From: Gemmatimonadota bacterium
Lineage (GTDB): Bacteria > Gemmatimonadota > Gemmatimonadetes > Gemmatimonadales > GWC2-71-9
Direction of reading: 5' to 3'
NCBI GenBank assembly: GCA_003221985.1
Contig: QHUQ01000003.1
Location: 1 to 25,901, forward strand
Length of the DNA: 25,901 nt
The notes under the pieces are model-generated. The model saw only the letters and a program-made list of their open reading frames with translations, was not told the DNA's origin and made no database searches. Made by a program: the position numbers and the translations under genes. Positions 23,386-25,901 of the stretch are shown here, piece by piece (within the stretch, counting starts at the first letter, position 1; each line of letters opens with the position of its first letter).

Positions 23386-24597
23386 TCATACCCCACCGGG
23401 TTCCGGTTTTGCAGCGGCCGGGGACGCCGCTGCGGCAACCGGCGCACCCGCATCCGAAACGACGGCGACCTGCGGTTCCCATTGTCGCATCATCCGGGTG
23501 AACGCGGCACACAGCTCGGTGTCGAACTCGAGTCCGCTGCGCTCCTCGAGGTAACCGAGCGTCTTCGCGAACGACCAGGCCTCGCGGTACGGGCGCCGCG
23601 TGCGTAACGCGTCGTACACGTCGCAGACGTGCACCAGTTTGCTGGCGTGGTGGCAGTCGCGTGCGTAGTGCAGCGTCGGATACCCTCCGCCGTTGATCAT
23701 GATGTGATGCTCGTAGGCGACGATGACGGCGAGGTCGAGATCCTCCTCCGCCTCGAGCAGCATGCGCGCCCCGGCGACCGGATGCTGGTTCATGAGCGCC
23801 CGCTCCTCGTCCGTCAACTTGCCCGGCTTCGTGAGCACCTCGAGGGGGATCTTCACCTTCCCGATGTCGTGCAGCAGTCCCGCGATGCCGAAGGTGCGCA
23901 CGTCGGTCGCCGACAAGCCGAGGAATTCCGCCAGCGCCATCGACAGGACGGCCACGTTCATCGAGTGGGTCGTCGTGTACTGATCGAACTCCTTGAGCTG
24001 CAGCAGCGGCAGCATGATCTGCCGGCCGCCGTGCATCGCAATCGCGAGCGAGCGCACGACGGCTTCCGCTTCCGCCAGCGGCACGGCGCGGGACGACTGC
24101 ACTTCGCCCTGTACCCATTTCAGCGTGTCCACCTCTTCGCCGAGGGAGAAGCTGATCGTCGCCGTCGGCAGCGGCTCAGGAGCGATTTCGGTCTCGCCCT
24201 TCAGACCCACCGCGCCGAACCGGATGCTGCTGCGGCGCATCTGCCGCGCTTCCGTGCTGATGGCGGACAACGTCAGCCGGGCCAGCACTTCCTCGAGAAA
24301 CCCTTCGAAATCCTCGCGTCCCACTTGGGTCTCGAACTCGAGCCGCTGGATGCCCGCCTGCGCCAGCCGGGTGCCCCAATCCCAGGCCTTCAGCTCGCGC
24401 AGCGGCATCTGGCCGAACACCACTTCGTCGCCGAGGAATGTGAAGAGGGGCCGCGCCGTGTCGGCCTGCAGATCCTGGATGTGCTGGTAGGCGAGGTCGA
24501 CGGCGCGCTCGCGGGCGGGATGTCCGTCGCGATACAGCGCCATCGCCGCCAGCGCCTGCGCGAACGCGTTGAGGAAGCGGGCTGGATCGCCGGTCAC
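23386..24597 (-). CDS. HD-GYP domain protein, probable cyclic-di-GMP phosphodiesterase
   Basis: A 403-residue protein. The N-terminal half (1-190) has no domain I recognise. The HD-GYP domain is at about 200-370: HSMNVAVLS (His211), LLHDIGKVKIP (His243-Asp244), NQHPVAGA (His272), AYEHHIMINGGGYP (His297-His298, GYP 305-307) and VCDVYDALRTRRPYR (Asp326). All metal ligands are present, so it should hydrolyse c-di-GMP or a related cyclic dinucleotide. The C-terminus is an Ala/Pro-rich tail. No membrane helix or receiver domain is visible, so it is cytoplasmic. GTG at 24597 overlaps the stop of the upstream HEAT-like gene (GTGA), so the two proteins are probably made together and may work together. 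Confidence 0.9.
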   Translation of the reverse strand: MTGDPARFLNAFAQALAAMALYRDGHPARERAVDLAYQHIQDLQADTARPLFTFLGDEVVFGQMPLRELKAWDWGTRLAQAGIQRLEFETQVGREDFEGFLEEVLARLTLSAISTEARQMRRSSIRFGAVGLKGETEIAPEPLPTATISFSLGEEVDTLKWVQGEVQSSRAVPLAEAEAVVRSLAIAMHGGRQIMLPLLQLKEFDQYTTTHSMNVAVLSMALAEFLGLSATDVRTFGIAGLLHDIGKVKIPLEVLTKPGKLTDEERALMNQHPVAGARMLLEAEEDLDLAVIVAYEHHIMINGGGYPTLHYARDCHHASKLVHVCDVYDALRTRRPYREAWSFAKTLGYLEERSGLEFDTELCAAFTRMMRQWEPQVAVVSDAGAPVAAAASPAAAKPEPGGV

Positions 24598-25901
24598 CGT
24601 CTGGTTCCGATCGCGGCGTTGCGCAGGTCAGGGTCGGCGGACGATGCGGCCAACGCGAGCAGCTTCGCGGCCTGCGTGTCGCCGCGCCACCCGGTTGACA
24701 GCGCCATCAATGCCGCGAGGACTTCGAGCGACCGTGCCGCCAGCCGCGCACGGCCCAACCAGCTCGTCCCCCCATCCACGATCTGGAGGAGCGTGGCGAG
24801 CGCCGTCGTGTTGCCGGTGCGACCGAGCACCTTGATCGCCAGCACGCGCAGCTCCGAGGCGGTGGCGTGGTCCTGCGCGAGCTGCGTCACCAGCGGCAGC
24901 GCGGCCTGTGGGCAGTGCTCCAGTGCCGCCGTCAATGCGAGTCGCGCCATCCGCGCGTCGGAATCCTGTAAGCCACCGAGGAGCGCGCGCTCCCGCTCGG
25001 CGGGAATCTTGAGCGCAACTTTCACCGCTTCACGGCGCACGCGCACGTCGGGGTGCGCCAGGAACGCAGCCGCGGAAAAGCCATCGGGGAGCACGGGCAG
25101 GCCGTCGAGGATCAGCAACAGATTGCGCGTGACGTACCACGGGATCTCGCCCGCGAGCCGCGCCACGATGCGGGCGCCGAGCTCGTGTGGCGCGCGGGTG
25201 AGGCGATCGAGCAGCCCGCGGCGCGTGGTGCGGGACTCCGACGCACCCAGCACATCGAGCAGCGGTTCGAACCCGGTGACCGGGAGCCGCGGCAACACGT
25301 GATCGAGGGTGGGAAAGTCCGGCGGTTCGGTGCAGGCAAGCTGCCGGACGACGTCGGGAGCGGTGATCCGCGCCCACAGAGGGTCCACTGAGCCGCTGGG
25401 GCCGGGCGACGACTCGAGCAGCTGCACCAGCGGCCCAACGTTGTTCTCCGCCAGGAGCCGCTCCACCGCGCGCCACGCCGCGAACCCGAGCACGCCCGCT
25501 TCGAGGGCGGTCTGGAGAATCCGGAGCGGCTCGGCGGTCTGTGCGATTTCGCTGCGCTGTTGTGCCGGCGTCGCGGCCGCCACCATCCGATGCAAGGCGC
25601 GCCCGTAGGCATCGGGGTTGGGGTCGTCGAGCGTCCAGCCCGTCAGGAGATCGCGCACCTGCTCGCGCAACGCTTCATCCGCCTGTGGCCGCGCCGCCGC
25701 GGTTCCCTGCTCGGCGTGCTGCGCCAGTTTCGACAGCATCCGCACCAGCGGATCGGAGACGGTCTTGTGCGACGCATCCGCCATCGCGCGCACGATGTCC
25801 AGCACGGCATCCACCGCGAGACCGTGCGTCGCATCGATGGCGAACTTGGTGCGCTGCGCGTTGTCGCCGCCCATTTCGATCAGCCGGCGCAGCGTCCCCG
25901 G
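24594..25901 (-). CDS. HEAT-repeat-like alpha-solenoid protein, N-terminus outside the window
   Basis: About 435 residues are visible; the frame is open to the window's end (the last bases encode TLRRLIEMGGDN), so the start lies beyond. The protein is helical with HEAT-like pairs: FLAHPDVRVRREAVKVALK, LQDSDARMARLALTAALEH, LRVLAIKVLGRTGNTTALA and a final pair with SSADPDLRNAAIG. Such repeats form scaffolds for protein contacts. No enzyme motif is visible. Its stop overlaps the start of the HD-GYP gene, suggesting a scaffold or regulator for the phosphodiesterase; that is an inference. HEAT-repeat proteins of this kind coupled to HD-GYP domains are not specific enough to name. Confidence 0.75.
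   Translation of the reverse strand, partial: PGTLRRLIEMGGDNAQRTKFAIDATHGLAVDAVLDIVRAMADASHKTVSDPLVRMLSKLAQHAEQGTAAARPQADEALREQVRDLLTGWTLDDPNPDAYGRALHRMVAAATPAQQRSEIAQTAEPLRILQTALEAGVLGFAAWRAVERLLAENNVGPLVQLLESSPGPSGSVDPLWARITAPDVVRQLACTEPPDFPTLDHVLPRLPVTGFEPLLDVLGASESRTTRRGLLDRLTRAPHELGARIVARLAGEIPWYVTRNLLLILDGLPVLPDGFSAAAFLAHPDVRVRREAVKVALKIPAERERALLGGLQDSDARMARLALTAALEHCPQAALPLVTQLAQDHATASELRVLAIKVLGRTGNTTALATLLQIVDGGTSWLGRARLAARSLEVLAALMALSTGWRGDTQAAKLLALAASSADPDLRNAAIGTRR

Noticed and set aside
1..25901. CRISPR arrays, tRNA or rRNA genes, insertion sequences, prophage or integrase
   Set aside because: None seen. The only long direct repeat is the 139-bp tandem duplication, and no transposase-like motif appears in any credible gene.

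Overview
The window is a GC-rich, gene-dense bacterial chromosome segment, GC-rich by eye and not computed. Almost every neighbouring gene pair on a strand overlaps by 1-4 bases. The gene set and styles, including a Bacteroidetes-type GlmU-like protein, serine/threonine kinases, HD-GYP and roadblock proteins, GatCAB and GTG/TTG starts, suggest a Gemmatimonadota-like organism. That placement is an inference, not proven here. There is no rRNA, tRNA, CRISPR array, insertion sequence or prophage.

Left part (1-5446, minus strand): the classic transcription/translation operon rimP-nusA-ylxQ-infB-ylxP-rbfA, with ylxR missing. It is preceded by a good promoter whose -35 box overlaps the end of the upstream gene pgeF. 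The predicted leader is only about 39 nt and is almost entirely an intrinsic-terminator-like hairpin with a U8 tract ending two bases before the rimP ATG. This is a candidate NusA-sensitive attenuator. At the ylxP/rbfA junction there is a perfect 139-bp tandem duplication that creates a chimeric 45-codon frame.

5443-9870: murA and pgeF (cell wall, minus strand) diverge from a three-gene plus-strand set: an antiporter-like membrane protein, a DUF948-like membrane/coiled-coil protein, and an exported zinc-dependent phospholipase C-like protein that is frameshifted. MurA carries Asp in place of the fosfomycin-binding Cys.

9867-18212 (minus strand): a long compact operon of lipoprotein, serS, orphan sensor histidine kinase, pcrA, gatC, gatA and gatB. 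It joins tRNA charging and amidation with DNA repair and a membrane sensor.

18213-22998 (plus strand): a back-to-back divergent promoter region, a decayed roadblock/LC7 gene, a single-domain response regulator, mannose-1-phosphate guanylyltransferase, a GlmU-like protein with a left-handed beta-helix, and a transmembrane Ser/Thr kinase. This looks like an envelope-sugar and signalling operon.

23000-25901 (minus strand): a HEAT-repeat-like protein cut by the window edge, an HD-GYP phosphodiesterase, and a small exported beta-rich protein, all translationally coupled.

The strongest leads are the ultra-compact rimP-nusA leader attenuator, the 139-bp duplication with its chimeric frame, the MurA Cys-to-Asp change, and the two broken accessory genes (phospholipase and roadblock). 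The broken genes and the duplication could be real or assembly errors.
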